From Lysinibacillus antri (GTDB lineage: Bacteria > Bacillota > Bacilli > Bacillales_A > Planococcaceae), in NCBI RefSeq assembly GCF_003977595.1, contig NZ_RYYR01000009.1, forward strand, positions 1 through 64,000: a stretch of 64,000 nt of DNA. The letters are read 5' to 3'. How positions within the stretch are numbered: position 1 is the stretch's first letter; the number at the start of each line of letters is the position of its first letter. The notes below the pieces were generated by a model. It was not told the DNA's origin. It saw only the letters and a list, made by a program, of their open reading frames with translations, and did no database searches. The position numbers and the translations under genes are program-made. Shown piece after piece: positions 34,727-42,760 of this stretch.

Positions 34727-34756
34727 ATGATGAACAGGGGTGTTACCGATGGGTAA
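34727..34756 (+). CDS. Leader ORF, copy 1 (9 codons)
   Basis: AAAGGG lies 8 bases before ATG ATG; the frame reads MMNRGVTDG and stops at TAA, overlapping the first codons of the 51-aa gene (ATG 34749). Copy 2 has the same peptide with mainly synonymous changes. Translation is inferred; the overlap suggests coupling. Confidence 0.4.
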   Translation: MMNRGVTDG

Positions 34757-34904
34757 AAAGGGTATACTTGATCCTAATTCTGCTAAGAATCACCGTAACT
34801 GGGAAAAGCCGAAATTTCAAAAATCTCAAATGAATGGTGAAACGAAAGTGACACCACATAACCAACGTTTGAGGGAAGGCGATTTTGACGCTAGACAGCT
34901 ATAG
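34749..34904 (+). CDS. Small basic protein, 51 aa (YpzG-like), copy 1
   Basis: Small, hydrophilic, basic protein. It shares with copy 2 the core NHRNWEKP, a following basic segment, and the C-terminal ARQL/ARQF. The pattern -NW-x-KP- then KSQMNGET resembles, from memory, the uncharacterised Bacillus YpzG family (~50 aa). AGGGGTG is 6 bases before the ATG, and the 9-codon leader ORF overlaps the start. A sigma-G-like promoter upstream and a dedicated terminator suggest a monocistronic forespore gene, possibly a spore-core protein; the role is unproven. Confidence 0.72.
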   Translation: MGKKGILDPNSAKNHRNWEKPKFQKSQMNGETKVTPHNQRLREGDFDARQL

Positions 34905-34934
34905 TGCATCAGGAGGATTTCAGTGAATCACATG

Positions 34935-34961
34935 CCCGGGAATTAGTTTCCGGGTTTTTTT
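34935..34961 (+). terminator. Terminator of cassette copy 1
   Basis: CCCGGGAA pairs with TTTCCGGG around TTAG, then seven Ts. Confidence 0.9.
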
Positions 34962-34999
34962 ATTTTTTCATACTGGATAATCATTTTTCAAAATAAATC

Positions 35000-35028
35000 G
35001 TATAACCTATAAAAAATGATCAATACTA
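35000..35028 (+). promoter_or_regulatory. Sigma-G/F-like promoter, cassette copy 2
   Basis: GTATA (35000-35004), 17 bases, AATACTA (35022-35028). The 28 bases from the -10 onward (CTATTAAAGATTTCACAAAG and beyond) are identical to copy 1, whereas the spacer differs. Confidence 0.58.
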
Positions 35029-35055
35029 TTAAAGATTTCACAAAGGGAATCAATT

Positions 35056-35085
35056 ATGATGAATAGGGGTGTAACCGATGAGTAG
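35056..35085 (+). CDS. Leader ORF, copy 2 (9 codons)
   Basis: Encodes MMNRGVTDE after AAAGGG, stopping at TAG within the start of the 50-aa gene. Compared with copy 1, AAC/AAT and GTT/GTA are synonymous; the last codon differs only because it overlaps the main gene. Confidence 0.4.
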   Translation: MMNRGVTDE

Positions 35086-35230
35086 GAAGGGTCCATTTGG
35101 TCCGAATTCTCAGAAGAACCACCGAAACTGGGAAAAGCCAAGAGTTCATAGATCTCGAATGAGTGGGCAAATGGAGGTATCTCTCCAAAACCAAATTTTG
35201 AGAAGTGAAGCAAAAGCTAGACAGTTTTAG
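35078..35230 (+). CDS. Small basic protein, 50 aa (YpzG-like), copy 2
   Basis: Paralogue of the 51-aa protein at 34749: both share GPNS/DPNS, QKNHRNWEKP / AKNHRNWEKP, a basic RSRMSG or KSQMNG segment and an ARQ ending, while the middle is diverged. It is rich in Arg, Lys, Gln and Asn, with one Trp and no Cys. AGGGGTG is 6 bases before the ATG. Same promoter type, leader ORF and terminator as copy 1, so the whole transcription unit was duplicated. Confidence 0.72.
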   Translation: MSRKGPFGPNSQKNHRNWEKPRVHRSRMSGQMEVSLQNQILRSEAKARQF

Positions 35231-35260
35231 ATCATCATGAAGATTTCAGTGAGACACATG

Positions 35261-35287
35261 CCCGGAAATCAGTTTCCGGGTTTTTTT
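35261..35287 (+). terminator. Terminator of cassette copy 2
   Basis: CCCGGAAA pairs with TTTCCGGG around TCAG, then seven Ts. Confidence 0.9.
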
Positions 35288-35339
35288 AATACCCATTTTC
35301 TTATAAACGTACTGCTGTGTGGGATGGCTAATTTAGGGG

Positions 35340-35567
35340 ATGTTAATGGCGGCAATATCGGCAGTTTTGTTATATGCGGGTGGACTAGATGTTCTGCAAA
35401 CTGCCTCATTAATTGCTGCATTACCATTTGCCGTTATTGTGTTGTTACTTGGTATTACCTTATGGAAAATGCTCAAGCACGAAATTATTCCAATCAAGAA
35501 AAACGATATTAAACGGTACAAAAAATTACGAGAACATCTCAAACAAGAAAACAGTAAAAAGAAATAA
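35340..35567 (+). pseudogene. C-terminal fragment of a BCCT (betaine/choline/carnitine) transporter
   Basis: Frame of 75 aa with MAAISAVLLYAGGLDVLQ and TASLIAALPFAVIVLLLG, the typical last membrane segments of BCCT transporters such as OpuD, followed by a basic tail. Full-length members are ~500 aa, so about 85% is missing; bases 35290-35340 look like decayed coding sequence with a stop in frame. No start signal is apparent. It is the relic of a transporter gene deleted between cassette copies 2 and 3. Confidence 0.75.
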
Positions 35568-35595
35568 TCCTCAGATTAAAAACATTATTATTAGC

Positions 35596-35602
35596 TATGC
35601 TA
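35596..35602 (+). promoter_or_regulatory. Degenerate cassette promoter (-10), copy 3
   Basis: TATGCTA followed by TAAAAGATTTCAC, matching the position of TATACTATTAAAGATTTCAC in copies 1 and 2. No good -35 at 17 bases. Confidence 0.35.
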
Positions 35603-35629
35603 TAAAAGATTTCACTACAACAATCCGAC

Positions 35630-35662
35630 ATGATAAACGGGAGGGATTTCCGTTATGATTAA
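35630..35662 (+). CDS. Leader ORF, copy 3 (10 codons)
   Basis: ATG ATA AAC GGG opens a 10-codon frame (MINGRDFRYD) that again ends by overlapping the next ATG (35655). The overlap is kept although the sequence has diverged. Confidence 0.28.
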   Translation: MINGRDFRYD

Positions 35663-35757
35663 CGCAAAGGACAACTCAACGTCTGGTAATCCGCCCAAAA
35701 ATGTTAAGAAAAGCATCTATCTCTAACCTTCGTAATGAAACTTTGAGATTACTTTAA
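35655..35757 (+). pseudogene. Third, broken copy of the YpzG-like small gene
   Basis: The frame from ATG 35655 stops after 23 codons (stop at 35724-35726). A second frame from 35701 (MLRKASISNLRNETLRLL) continues the pattern of the C-terminal half of copies 1 and 2. A deletion or frameshift inside the gene is the simplest reading. GGGAGGG precedes the ATG. Confidence 0.5.
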
Positions 35758-35790
35758 GCTTGACAGATCATGAGGATTAGTGAAATGTAG

Positions 35791-35820
35791 CCCGGAAACT
35801 AAAGACTTCCGGGTTTTTTT
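35791..35820 (+). terminator. Terminator of cassette copy 3
   Basis: CCCGGAA pairs with TTCCGGG, then seven Ts. Same sequence type as in copies 1 and 2. Confidence 0.88.
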
Positions 35821-35824
35821 CTAT

Positions 35825-36220
35825 TTAACTTAAAACTGTAAGATGGTCATTCACTTCGCTGCTAGGAGGTGCAATTAATGCCTTTGCATCCGAGTTTAAA
35901 GCGTTATAAATTTTTGGATTTGCAAGTAAATCCTTTTGCAAAAAAGTAAACCGTTTAATTTCAGAAAATCGGCAGTCATAAGCCAATTTATTAATATGTT
36001 GAATAATTAGTTGCGTTTCTCTTGAATATAATTCTTTATTATCCTCATTGTTAAGCTCATCCACACAATTCAATAATGCTAATGCTTCCATATTTAGTTT
36101 AGATCGGATATGAGGGCGTCTAAATTTCTCAGCATGTAGTTCCAATATCTTGCGAGCTCCTGGATAGTCACTTCTACCAATGGCCTTCTCTAACAATAAA
36201 ATTTCGCGGTCTATTATCAT
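35825..36220 (-). CDS. Hypothetical helical protein, 131 aa
   Basis: Not recognised. ATG 36220 is 8 bases after AAGGAGG, better than the upstream ATG at 36280. The soluble protein is mostly helical, with EILLLEKAIGRSDYPGARKI and LNMEALALLNCVDELN, and looks like short tetratricopeptide-like helical pairs. Monocistronic on the minus strand; its end abuts the cassette-3 terminator. Confidence 0.68.
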   Translation of the reverse strand: MIIDREILLLEKAIGRSDYPGARKILELHAEKFRRPHIRSKLNMEALALLNCVDELNNEDNKELYSRETQLIIQHINKLAYDCRFSEIKRFTFLQKDLLANPKIYNALNSDAKALIAPPSSEVNDHLTVLS

Positions 36221-36572
36221 AATAATTTCCTCCTTAAAATAGAAAATATTACTACTGTTAATTTGGATTATATCACACAAAATGATCTATTTGGTATAAC
36301 CAGGAATTAAAATAATGAGTCGAATTTATTACAAAGTAGGTAATTTAATAAAAATGCTCTAAAAATCAATTATTTACTGGTATATTTCTATTTGTCTTAT
36401 AGTTTATAGAATAATATACCTCTTGTAACGTCTATCAATTATAGAGTACAACACTAGCACTGCCAACGAACTAAGTCTCTAGACTGATAGATAACTATTT
36501 CTATAGTCGGTTACAATTTGGAAATAATTCACTTATAGTAGAATGGAGACACAATTACGAAGGAGAATTTTT

Positions 36573-37130
36573 ATGGAGAGGAAAAAAGTATACTTATTAC
36601 TTACGGATACGGGCAGTATGTTGACGAAGATGATAAAACTATATACGAAAAAACCGTATAACCATGCTTCTATTGCATTCGATGAACAATTTGCCGAAGT
36701 ATACAGTTTCGGACGTAAAAAGCCTCGTAATCCTTTCATCGGCGGTTTTGTAAATGAAGATGTACGCCAAGGTATTTTTATTAATGCAAGGTGTGCGATT
36801 TATAGCTGTGAAGTAACAGAAGAACAAATTCAAAAGATGCGCGCATTTATCGAGCAGATTGAGAAAGACCGCAATCGATATCGGTATAATTTTCTAGGAC
36901 TCTTTTCTTTTATTGTTAATAAACCTCTTAACCGAAAAAACGCTTATTTTTGCTCTGAGTTTGTTGCAGAAGTATTAAATGAAGGCGGTATTATTCGATT
37001 TGAAAAGCCATTATGCCTTATTTCCCCTCATGATATCCAATGCATCCATACGTTAAAATTAGAATACGAAGGACAATTAGCGGAATTATTCGGTACGGAA
37101 TCATCAAAATCTTATTCATTCATTTTATAA
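36573..37130 (+). CDS. YiiX/YebB-like permuted papain-fold (NlpC/P60-type) protein
   Basis: 185 aa. The His in KPYNHASIAFDE (near residue 29) precedes the Cys in NAYFCSEFVAEVLNEG (near 125), the circularly permuted order of YiiX-type NlpC/P60 proteins, which cleave amide or ester bonds. No signal peptide, so probably cytosolic. Substrate unknown. GAAGGAG is 8 bases before ATG 36573. A strong terminator follows. The ~290 bases upstream hold nothing I can support. Confidence 0.8.
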   Translation: MERKKVYLLLTDTGSMLTKMIKLYTKKPYNHASIAFDEQFAEVYSFGRKKPRNPFIGGFVNEDVRQGIFINARCAIYSCEVTEEQIQKMRAFIEQIEKDRNRYRYNFLGLFSFIVNKPLNRKNAYFCSEFVAEVLNEGGIIRFEKPLCLISPHDIQCIHTLKLEYEGQLAELFGTESSKSYSFIL

Positions 37131-37135
37131 TTACT

Positions 37136-37168
37136 CACCTCCAATTCAAACTGTTGGAGGTGTTTTTT
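37136..37168 (+). terminator. Terminator
   Basis: A perfect 9-bp stem CACCTCCAA/TTGGAGGTG and six Ts. Confidence 0.9.
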
Positions 37169-37260
37169 ATCTTCAGTGTTGAGATTGTTCGTACTTTTCT
37201 ATACATAAACTGCAAATCTTTAGAAAGACTAGAAATAGAAGATAAAAAGAGGTGACAATT

Positions 37261-38517
37261 ATGGAAAATCAAATGCCACGTGAAGAAGGGTTTGACCACA
37301 GTTTTGGCTTATTAAAAGAAGGATATAACTTTATAAAAAATAGAAGCGAAAACTTAAATAGCAATGTTTTTGAAACGAGGATTCTTGGTAAAAAGGCGAT
37401 CTGTATGACTGGGGAAGAAGCGGCAGCGTTGTTTTATGATGCTACAAAATTTCAAAGAACTGATGCCGCACCAAATCGTATTGTGCAATCATTGTTTGGA
37501 AAAGATAGTGTGCAAACGTTAGATGGGGAAGAGCACAAAAACCGAAAAGCGTTACTCATGTCTGTCATGCATCAAGAGTCTATTACCAATCTATTAGAAA
37601 TAACATCAAATCAGTGGGAACAATCCATCGATAAATGGACTAAAATGGAACAGATTGAACTGTATGAAGAAGTGAAAGAGCTGTTGTGTAAAGTGGCATT
37701 TAAATGGATTGGTGCTCCTTTACATGAAAATGAAGTGAAAACGATGACAAAAGAGTTAGCGGCGATGTTTGAGTCTCCTGCTGCTATTGGACCTGCGCAT
37801 TGGATGGGTAGAACGTTACGAAATGTCATTGAAAAAACAGTCCAGCAAATGATTCAAGATACGCGAGACAAAAAGGTACAGTATCCAAAAGACTCTGTTT
37901 TACACAAGTTTGCCTTCCATAAGGATGTAGATGGACAATTATTAGATGCTGAAACGGCGACGGTAGAAGTAATTAATATGTTGAGACCGATTGTGGCAAT
38001 CGCCATTTATATTAATTTCACAGTACTTGCGCTGCTACAATTCCCTGAACAAAAGGAAAAGCTAAAAAATTATCCGGATTATGCAAAAATGTTTGTGCAA
38101 GAAGTGCGTCGTTATTACCCGTTCTTTCCATTTGTTGCGGCCAAAGTGAAGAGTGACTTTACTTGGAATGGGTACGATTTTAAAGAAGGCACGTTAACAT
38201 TACTCGATCTCTATGGCACAAATCATGATCCACAAATTTGGGATAATCCTGATGAATTTCAACCTGAACGATTTGCCAATTGGGAGGGAACACCTTTTAG
38301 TTTTATCCCTCAAGGTGGGGGAGACTATTATTTAGGACACCGATGCGCGGGTGAAGGCATTACGATCGATGTTATGAAAGTTAGCTTAGATTATTTAGTA
38401 AATAAAATCGAATTTAACATGCCTGAACAAAACTTAGATTTTGAAATGGATGATATACCAAGCATCCCGAAAAGTAAGATTGTGCTTAGCCATGTGAAAC
38501 GAATAAATACGCAATAA
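37261..38517 (+). CDS. cypC: Fatty-acid peroxygenase, cytochrome P450 CYP152 (CypC-like)
   Basis: Uses hydrogen peroxide to hydroxylate long-chain fatty acids. The 418-aa protein has the CYP152 marks: [10 protein letters not shown] near 240, where Arg-Pro replaces the usual acid-alcohol pair, and the haem loop [18 protein letters not shown] near 362 with Cys as thiolate ligand; the ExxR motif is in QEVRRYYPF. Length equals B. subtilis CypC (YbdT). GAGGTG is 6 bases before ATG 37261. Monocistronic. Confidence 0.93.
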   Translation: MENQMPREEGFDHSFGLLKEGYNFIKNRSENLNSNVFETRILGKKAICMTGEEAAALFYDATKFQRTDAAPNRIVQSLFGKDSVQTLDGEEHKNRKALLMSVMHQESITNLLEITSNQWEQSIDKWTKMEQIELYEEVKELLCKVAFKWIGAPLHENEVKTMTKELAAMFESPAAIGPAHWMGRTLRNVIEKTVQQMIQDTRDKKVQYPKDSVLHKFAFHKDVDGQLLDAETATVEVINMLRPIVAIAIYINFTVLALLQFPEQKEKLKNYPDYAKMFVQEVRRYYPFFPFVAAKVKSDFTWNGYDFKEGTLTLLDLYGTNHDPQIWDNPDEFQPERFANWEGTPFSFIPQGGGDYYLGHRCAGEGITIDVMKVSLDYLVNKIEFNMPEQNLDFEMDDIPSIPKSKIVLSHVKRINTQ

Positions 38518-38630
38518 GAATGACAGCAGACTTGGTCAACACCCAACGTCTGCTTATTTCTATTTTTTGAAGGAATCTGAACAATTATCTCGAACCATTA
38601 CATAAAACGATAGAGAAAAGAGTGATACAT

Positions 38631-39146
38631 ATGAGCAATATGAAATATCCAATTGGACAATTTGAAGCGCCGACATATATAACGAGGGAACAGCTGAATG
38701 GATGGATCACGGATATTTCAAATTATCCGGATCAATTGATGAAGGTTGTTGGAAATATAAAAGAAGATGATTTAAATCGCACTTATAGAGAAGGGGCTTG
38801 GACAATTAAACAGCTAGTGCATCATATAGCAGATGCACAACTGAACTACTATATGCGTATTAAGCTAGCGTTAACGGAAAACAACCCAACGATAAAACCA
38901 TTTGAAGAAAATGAATGGGCGCAGTTACCAGATACAGAGCTTCCAATAGCGGCTTCATTAAAAATGATTGCTGGCATGAATGAACGATTGGCTTATTTGC
39001 TTCAAAGCATTACGGATGACCAATTTAAAACGATCTTTACACATCCTATAGTAGGGATCCAAACAATTCAAGAAACAATTGCTTTTTGTGTATGGCATAC
39101 AAATCATCATTTAGCGCATATCAAAAATGCCTTAAAGGACAGCTAG
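38631..39146 (+). CDS. DinB-like metal-dependent hydrolase (YfiT family)
   Basis: 171-aa four-helix-bundle protein of the DinB/YfiT superfamily. Metal-binding His are visible in QLVHHIADAQ near 66 and in WHTNHHLAHI near 160, the usual three-His site. Members act as bacillithiol S-transferases or hydrolases. The start PIGQFEAP is as in YfiT. ATG 38631 is chosen over GTG 38622, which overlaps the purine-rich site. The vmlR promoter lies at its very end. Confidence 0.85.
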   Translation: MSNMKYPIGQFEAPTYITREQLNGWITDISNYPDQLMKVVGNIKEDDLNRTYREGAWTIKQLVHHIADAQLNYYMRIKLALTENNPTIKPFEENEWAQLPDTELPIAASLKMIAGMNERLAYLLQSITDDQFKTIFTHPIVGIQTIQETIAFCVWHTNHHLAHIKNALKDS

Positions 39147-39150
39147 TTTA

Positions 39151-39159
39151 TGTTATAAT
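39151..39159 (+). promoter_or_regulatory. Extended -10 promoter of the vmlR leader
   Basis: TGTTATAAT is a perfect extended -10 (TGnTATAAT); the -35 is poor (TTAAAG, 16 bases upstream). Transcription would start near 39166. Confidence 0.6.
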
Positions 39160-39172
39160 GGCAATATCAGGT

Positions 39173-39202
39173 ATGAAGGGAAGATGGGTGGCCAATGATT
39201 AA
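39173..39202 (+). CDS. Putative vmlR leader peptide (9 codons)
   Basis: ATG 39173 opens MKGRWVAND, ending with TAA at 39200-39202, at the 5' arm of the attenuator. There is little room for a Shine-Dalgarno site; an alternative ATG at 39184 after GAAGGG gives only MGGQ. A ribosome stalled here would free the downstream arm (see the attenuator entry). Confidence 0.4.
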   Translation: MKGRWVAND

Positions 39203-39373
39203 CTAATCTTATTTTTAAATTTTGAAGTGAATGAAAAAATTTCAAAACAAAAAATAGGATTAGTCTGCCCATTTTTCCATAATCGTTCGTGAAGCTATGT
39301 TCGTCGATAGCTTTTTTTGAGCATGATAAAAGTGCGACTAATCCTTCCATTTATAAGATGGGAGGATTTTTTT
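39184..39373 (+). promoter_or_regulatory. Transcription attenuator in the vmlR leader
   Basis: Three hairpins with T runs: a long stem containing ACTAATC (39202-39208) with GATTAGT (39258-39264), closed by ATGGGT/GCCCAT and TTTTT; AAGCTAT/ATAGCTT (39292-39313) with seven Ts; and AATCCTTCCAT (39340-39350) with ATGGGAGGATT (39358-39368) and seven Ts. AGGATTAGTC (39256-39265) can instead pair perfectly with GACTAATCCT (39336-39345), which would break the first and the last hairpin. This is a classical antiterminator arrangement. Confidence 0.72.
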
Positions 39374-39397
39374 CTCCCATTAAAAGGAGAGACGCTT

Positions 39398-41038
39398 ATG
39401 CAAGAAATTTTAAAAATACAAAATATCAGCTATGAATTAATGGATAGAGTTCTTTTTGAAAAAATGAGTGCTACTGTTCATCAAGGGGAAGTAATCGGGA
39501 TTATTGGTAAGAATGGTGTGGGTAAATCCACATTACTTCAACTAATAGCAGAAACACTTCAGCCAACGACAGGGCAATTAATATGGTTACAAAATGGACT
39601 ATCTATAAAAACCGTTGAACAAGAAATAGAAGATTACACATCACCCGTGCTGGATACAGAGGAAGCTAAAATTTTATCAAAGTGGCAAGTTCCTTCGAAT
39701 GATTTTTCTTCCCTTAGTGGAGGAGAAAAATTAAAAGCCCGACTTGCAAAAGGTTTTGCAACAAAGGCACAACTTCTTCTTCTAGATGAGCCAACAAATC
39801 ATTTAGATCAACAAAGTACACAATTTTTAATTGATCAAATTCAACAATATAACGGTACAATTCTCCTTGTATCCCATGATCGACACTTCCTAGATAAGGT
39901 CGTTACAAAAATATGGTCGATCGAAAACAAACAACTAATTGAACATAAGGGAAACTATACAAGTTATATGAAGATTCGTGAAAAAAGAAGACAATCCCAA
40001 GCTAGGGAATATGAGAAACAACAACAAATGATTCAAACCATTGAAGGTCAATTAAACGAGCTTTCTAATTGGTCCCAAAAAGCCCATGCCCAATCTACAA
40101 AACAAGAAGGCTTTAAAGAATATCATCGTGTCAAAGCAAAGCGAACAGATGCCCAAATTAAATCTAAGCGAAAACGACTTGAAAAAGAACTGGAGAAGGC
40201 AAAAGTTGAAAAAGTAGAAGCAGAATACGAAGTGAAATTCACCATCAATGCTCATGAGAAAAAAGGGAAGCGTTTTTTAGAAGTAAAAAATTTAAATAAG
40301 TCTTACGAGAATAAGATCCTTTTTAGAAATGTTAATTTTACAATTCAACACGGGGAAAAGGTAGCGTTAGTCGGTCCAAATGGAAGCGGCAAAACGACAC
40401 TACTTAACATTTTAATGGGACTTGAATCTTATGAAGGGGACGTTTGGATCTCCCCATCCGCAAAAATTGGCTACCTTACACAAGCAGTATTCGATTTACC
40501 ACTAGATAAAACGCCTAAAGAACTTTTCTACCAGGAGACCTTTGAACAACGGGGAAAAGTCCAAAATTTAATGAAGCATTTAGGGTTTTCCAAAAGTGCA
40601 TGGGAAGAACCAATTCGCCATATGAGTATGGGCGAACGAGTGAAGTGCAAGCTGATGGTATACATTTTAGAACAAAAAGATGTACTGATACTAGATGAAC
40701 CAACAAATCATCTAGACCTCCCATCACGAGAACAACTAGAGGAAACCTTATCAAACTACGATGGTACATTGCTCATTGTATCTCATGATCAATATTTTGT
40801 AGATAAAACAACGACTTCCAAACTAAAAATCGGTAATGGTCATGTTCACAAGGTTTTAAACAACACGGTGGAGAAAAAAGATAAACAAGAAGAAACGATT
40901 TTAAAACTAGAAACAGAAAGACAAGAAGTATTAGGAAAGCTAAGTTTTATGACACCAAAAGATTCACAATACGCTGAGTTTGATCGAAAGTTTAATGAAC
41001 TAACGAAGCAAATCAATAAATTAAAATCGAGTAAATAA
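39398..41038 (+). CDS. vmlR: ABC-F ribosome protection protein VmlR
   Basis: Binds stalled ribosomes and dislodges lincosamides, streptogramin A and pleuromutilins. The 546-aa protein has two ATPase domains (GKNGVGKST near 38, LSGGEKLKARLAKG near 105, LLLDEPTNHLD; and GPNGSGKTT near 352, MSMGERVKCKLM, LILDEPTNHLDLPS) joined by the long linker with YHRVKAKRTDAQIKSK, as in VmlR of B. subtilis (547 aa). ATG 39398 follows AAAAGGAGA by 7 bases. Controlled by the attenuator before it. Confidence 0.93.
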   Translation: MQEILKIQNISYELMDRVLFEKMSATVHQGEVIGIIGKNGVGKSTLLQLIAETLQPTTGQLIWLQNGLSIKTVEQEIEDYTSPVLDTEEAKILSKWQVPSNDFSSLSGGEKLKARLAKGFATKAQLLLLDEPTNHLDQQSTQFLIDQIQQYNGTILLVSHDRHFLDKVVTKIWSIENKQLIEHKGNYTSYMKIREKRRQSQAREYEKQQQMIQTIEGQLNELSNWSQKAHAQSTKQEGFKEYHRVKAKRTDAQIKSKRKRLEKELEKAKVEKVEAEYEVKFTINAHEKKGKRFLEVKNLNKSYENKILFRNVNFTIQHGEKVALVGPNGSGKTTLLNILMGLESYEGDVWISPSAKIGYLTQAVFDLPLDKTPKELFYQETFEQRGKVQNLMKHLGFSKSAWEEPIRHMSMGERVKCKLMVYILEQKDVLILDEPTNHLDLPSREQLEETLSNYDGTLLIVSHDQYFVDKTTTSKLKIGNGHVHKVLNNTVEKKDKQEETILKLETERQEVLGKLSFMTPKDSQYAEFDRKFNELTKQINKLKSSK

Positions 41039-41044
41039 TGTTTG

Positions 41045-41083
41045 AAGGAGCCCTAGATATTTTTTGGGCTCCTTTCCTTTTTT
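41045..41083 (+). terminator. Terminator after vmlR
   Basis: AAGGAGCCC/GGGCTCCTT stem followed by TCCTTTTTT. Confidence 0.85.
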
Positions 41084-41085
41084 GT

Positions 41086-41114
41086 GTATGGGAAATATTT
41101 CACGAAACATACTA
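41086..41114 (+). promoter_or_regulatory. Sigma-G-type promoter of the gerA-type operon
   Basis: GTATG (41086-41090), 17 bases, CATACTA (41108-41114). CATACTA is the sigma-G consensus -10; GerA-family operons are known forespore genes. It ends 42 bases before the first start codon. Confidence 0.72.
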
Positions 41115-41155
41115 ATCATACTATTGTTCCAAAACAATGAAAGTAGGTGATTTGT

Positions 41156-42760
41156 ATGTCACCGTTCTTTAAGAAGAGGACGAAAGCTACTCAACCGAAG
41201 CAAACAATTCCTAAAAGTGAAATTATGATTAATAACGAAAATAAACAAGTTTCCTCATGCCTAGAAAAAAACGTAGAGCATTTTGAAGAAATTTTTAAAA
41301 ATGATATGGATTTTCTCGTTCGAAAATTCTACCTTTTTGAGACAAAACCAGCAGCACTTTTATGCTTAAAATCGTTAGTTGGCAAGGAAGAAATTGAACG
41401 AGATATTATTAGACCGCTACAAGAGAAAATTTTAGGTCCAGAAAATCAGGACGTTCATTACATTACTGAAAACATCCTTTACTCTTCTGATGTGAAAATC
41501 GGAAAAGAGATATCGAACCTGATTGCAGCAATCACTACAGGAAAAGCGATTATTTTTATTGATGGATTAAGTGAATCCCTTGAAATCGATGTGAAGTTAC
41601 CGGATAAAAGAAGCATTGAGCAACCCGAAACGGAACGCGTTGTACGTGGTCCGAGAGATGGATTTATTGAACAAATCAATACAAATATTGCATTGTTACG
41701 CTATCGGTTACCTGTACCAGAATTCAGGATTGAAAAGACTGAGGTCGGAACTCGAACAAGAACGAATGTCGCGGTATGTTACATGGAGGATATTGTAAAC
41801 GAAGACCTTTTGCAGGAAGTAAAAAAAAGAATTGATGCCATTCAAATGGATGGGGTTTTAGATGCGGGATATATCGAACAATTTATACAGGACAATCCGT
41901 GGTCCCCATTTCCGCAAATTCAAAATACGGAAAGACCGGATAAGGCAGTGGGTAATATCTTAGAAGGACGAGTTGCAATTTTGGTAGAAGGGAGTCCATT
42001 TGTTTTAATTGCTCCAGCCACATTTAATCAATTTTATCAAACGAGTGAAGATTACAATGAACGATGGATAATTTCTTCTATCGTTCGTTTCATTCGTATA
42101 ATGGCACTTATTTTCTCGTTAACCTTTTCTTCATTCTATGTGACAGTACTTTCATTTCACCCTGAATTAATACCTGCAAGCTTCGTTGTCGCAGCATCTA
42201 GTGGTCGGCATGGGGTACCGTTTCCGGTATTTGTTGAGGTGCTATTAATGGAACTTGCAATGGAAATTTTGCGAGAAGCTACAGTACGAATGCCTCAACA
42301 AGTCGGTGGAGCATTATCCATTGTAGGGGTTTTAGTTGTAGGACAAGCTGCTGTACAGGCGGGATTTGTCAGTCCCATAACAGTAGTAATTATTGCGTTA
42401 TCAACAATCGGCTCCTTTGCAACACCTTCTTACAATGCAGCTACGGCTTTTCGAATGTTACGGTTCTTCTTAATAATTTTAGCCGGGACATTTGGTTTGT
42501 TAGGTTTAGCAGTAAGTTTAATGCTTGTAATAAATCATATGATTAGTCTTCGTTCTTTTGGTGTTCCATTTATGTTTCCGTTTGCGCCTGGAAATGCAAA
42601 TGCAATAAAAGATTCAATTATTCGAGCGCCATTTCACTGGTTAAAAACACGACCAGAAAGTTTAAATCCGAAAAATAAAAAACGAGTTGGTGGGCGAGTG
42701 AAAGATAAAGCTCCTTATAATTTTCTAAATGAGGATGGTGATAACTCTGAAGAAACATAG
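41156..42760 (+). CDS. GerA-family spore germination protein, A subunit
   Basis: Part of a germinant receptor in the spore inner membrane; the A subunit forms the nutrient-gated channel. The 534-aa protein has a soluble N-terminal domain (~1-275) and membrane segments in the C-terminal half, with the family segments FVEVLLMELAMEILREA and RMPQQVGGALSIVGVLVVGQAA near 365-405. GTAGGTG is 6 bases before ATG 41156. First gene of an A-B-C operon with overlapping genes. Germinant unknown. Confidence 0.93.
   Translation: MSPFFKKRTKATQPKQTIPKSEIMINNENKQVSSCLEKNVEHFEEIFKNDMDFLVRKFYLFETKPAALLCLKSLVGKEEIERDIIRPLQEKILGPENQDVHYITENILYSSDVKIGKEISNLIAAITTGKAIIFIDGLSESLEIDVKLPDKRSIEQPETERVVRGPRDGFIEQINTNIALLRYRLPVPEFRIEKTEVGTRTRTNVAVCYMEDIVNEDLLQEVKKRIDAIQMDGVLDAGYIEQFIQDNPWSPFPQIQNTERPDKAVGNILEGRVAILVEGSPFVLIAPATFNQFYQTSEDYNERWIISSIVRFIRIMALIFSLTFSSFYVTVLSFHPELIPASFVVAASSGRHGVPFPVFVEVLLMELAMEILREATVRMPQQVGGALSIVGVLVVGQAAVQAGFVSPITVVIIALSTIGSFATPSYNAATAFRMLRFFLIILAGTFGLLGLAVSLMLVINHMISLRSFGVPFMFPFAPGNANAIKDSIIRAPFHWLKTRPESLNPKNKKRVGGRVKDKAPYNFLNEDGDNSEET

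Noticed and set aside
34908-34948. Mini-ORF (GTG after AGGAGG) running into the cassette-1 terminator
   Set aside because: Only seven codons; the site is not kept in copies 2 and 3, so similarity is explained by duplication.
35237-35512. 91-aa ORF starting MKISVRHMPGNQF
   Set aside because: It runs through the cassette-2 terminator hairpin and T run and overlaps the BCCT fragment in another frame.
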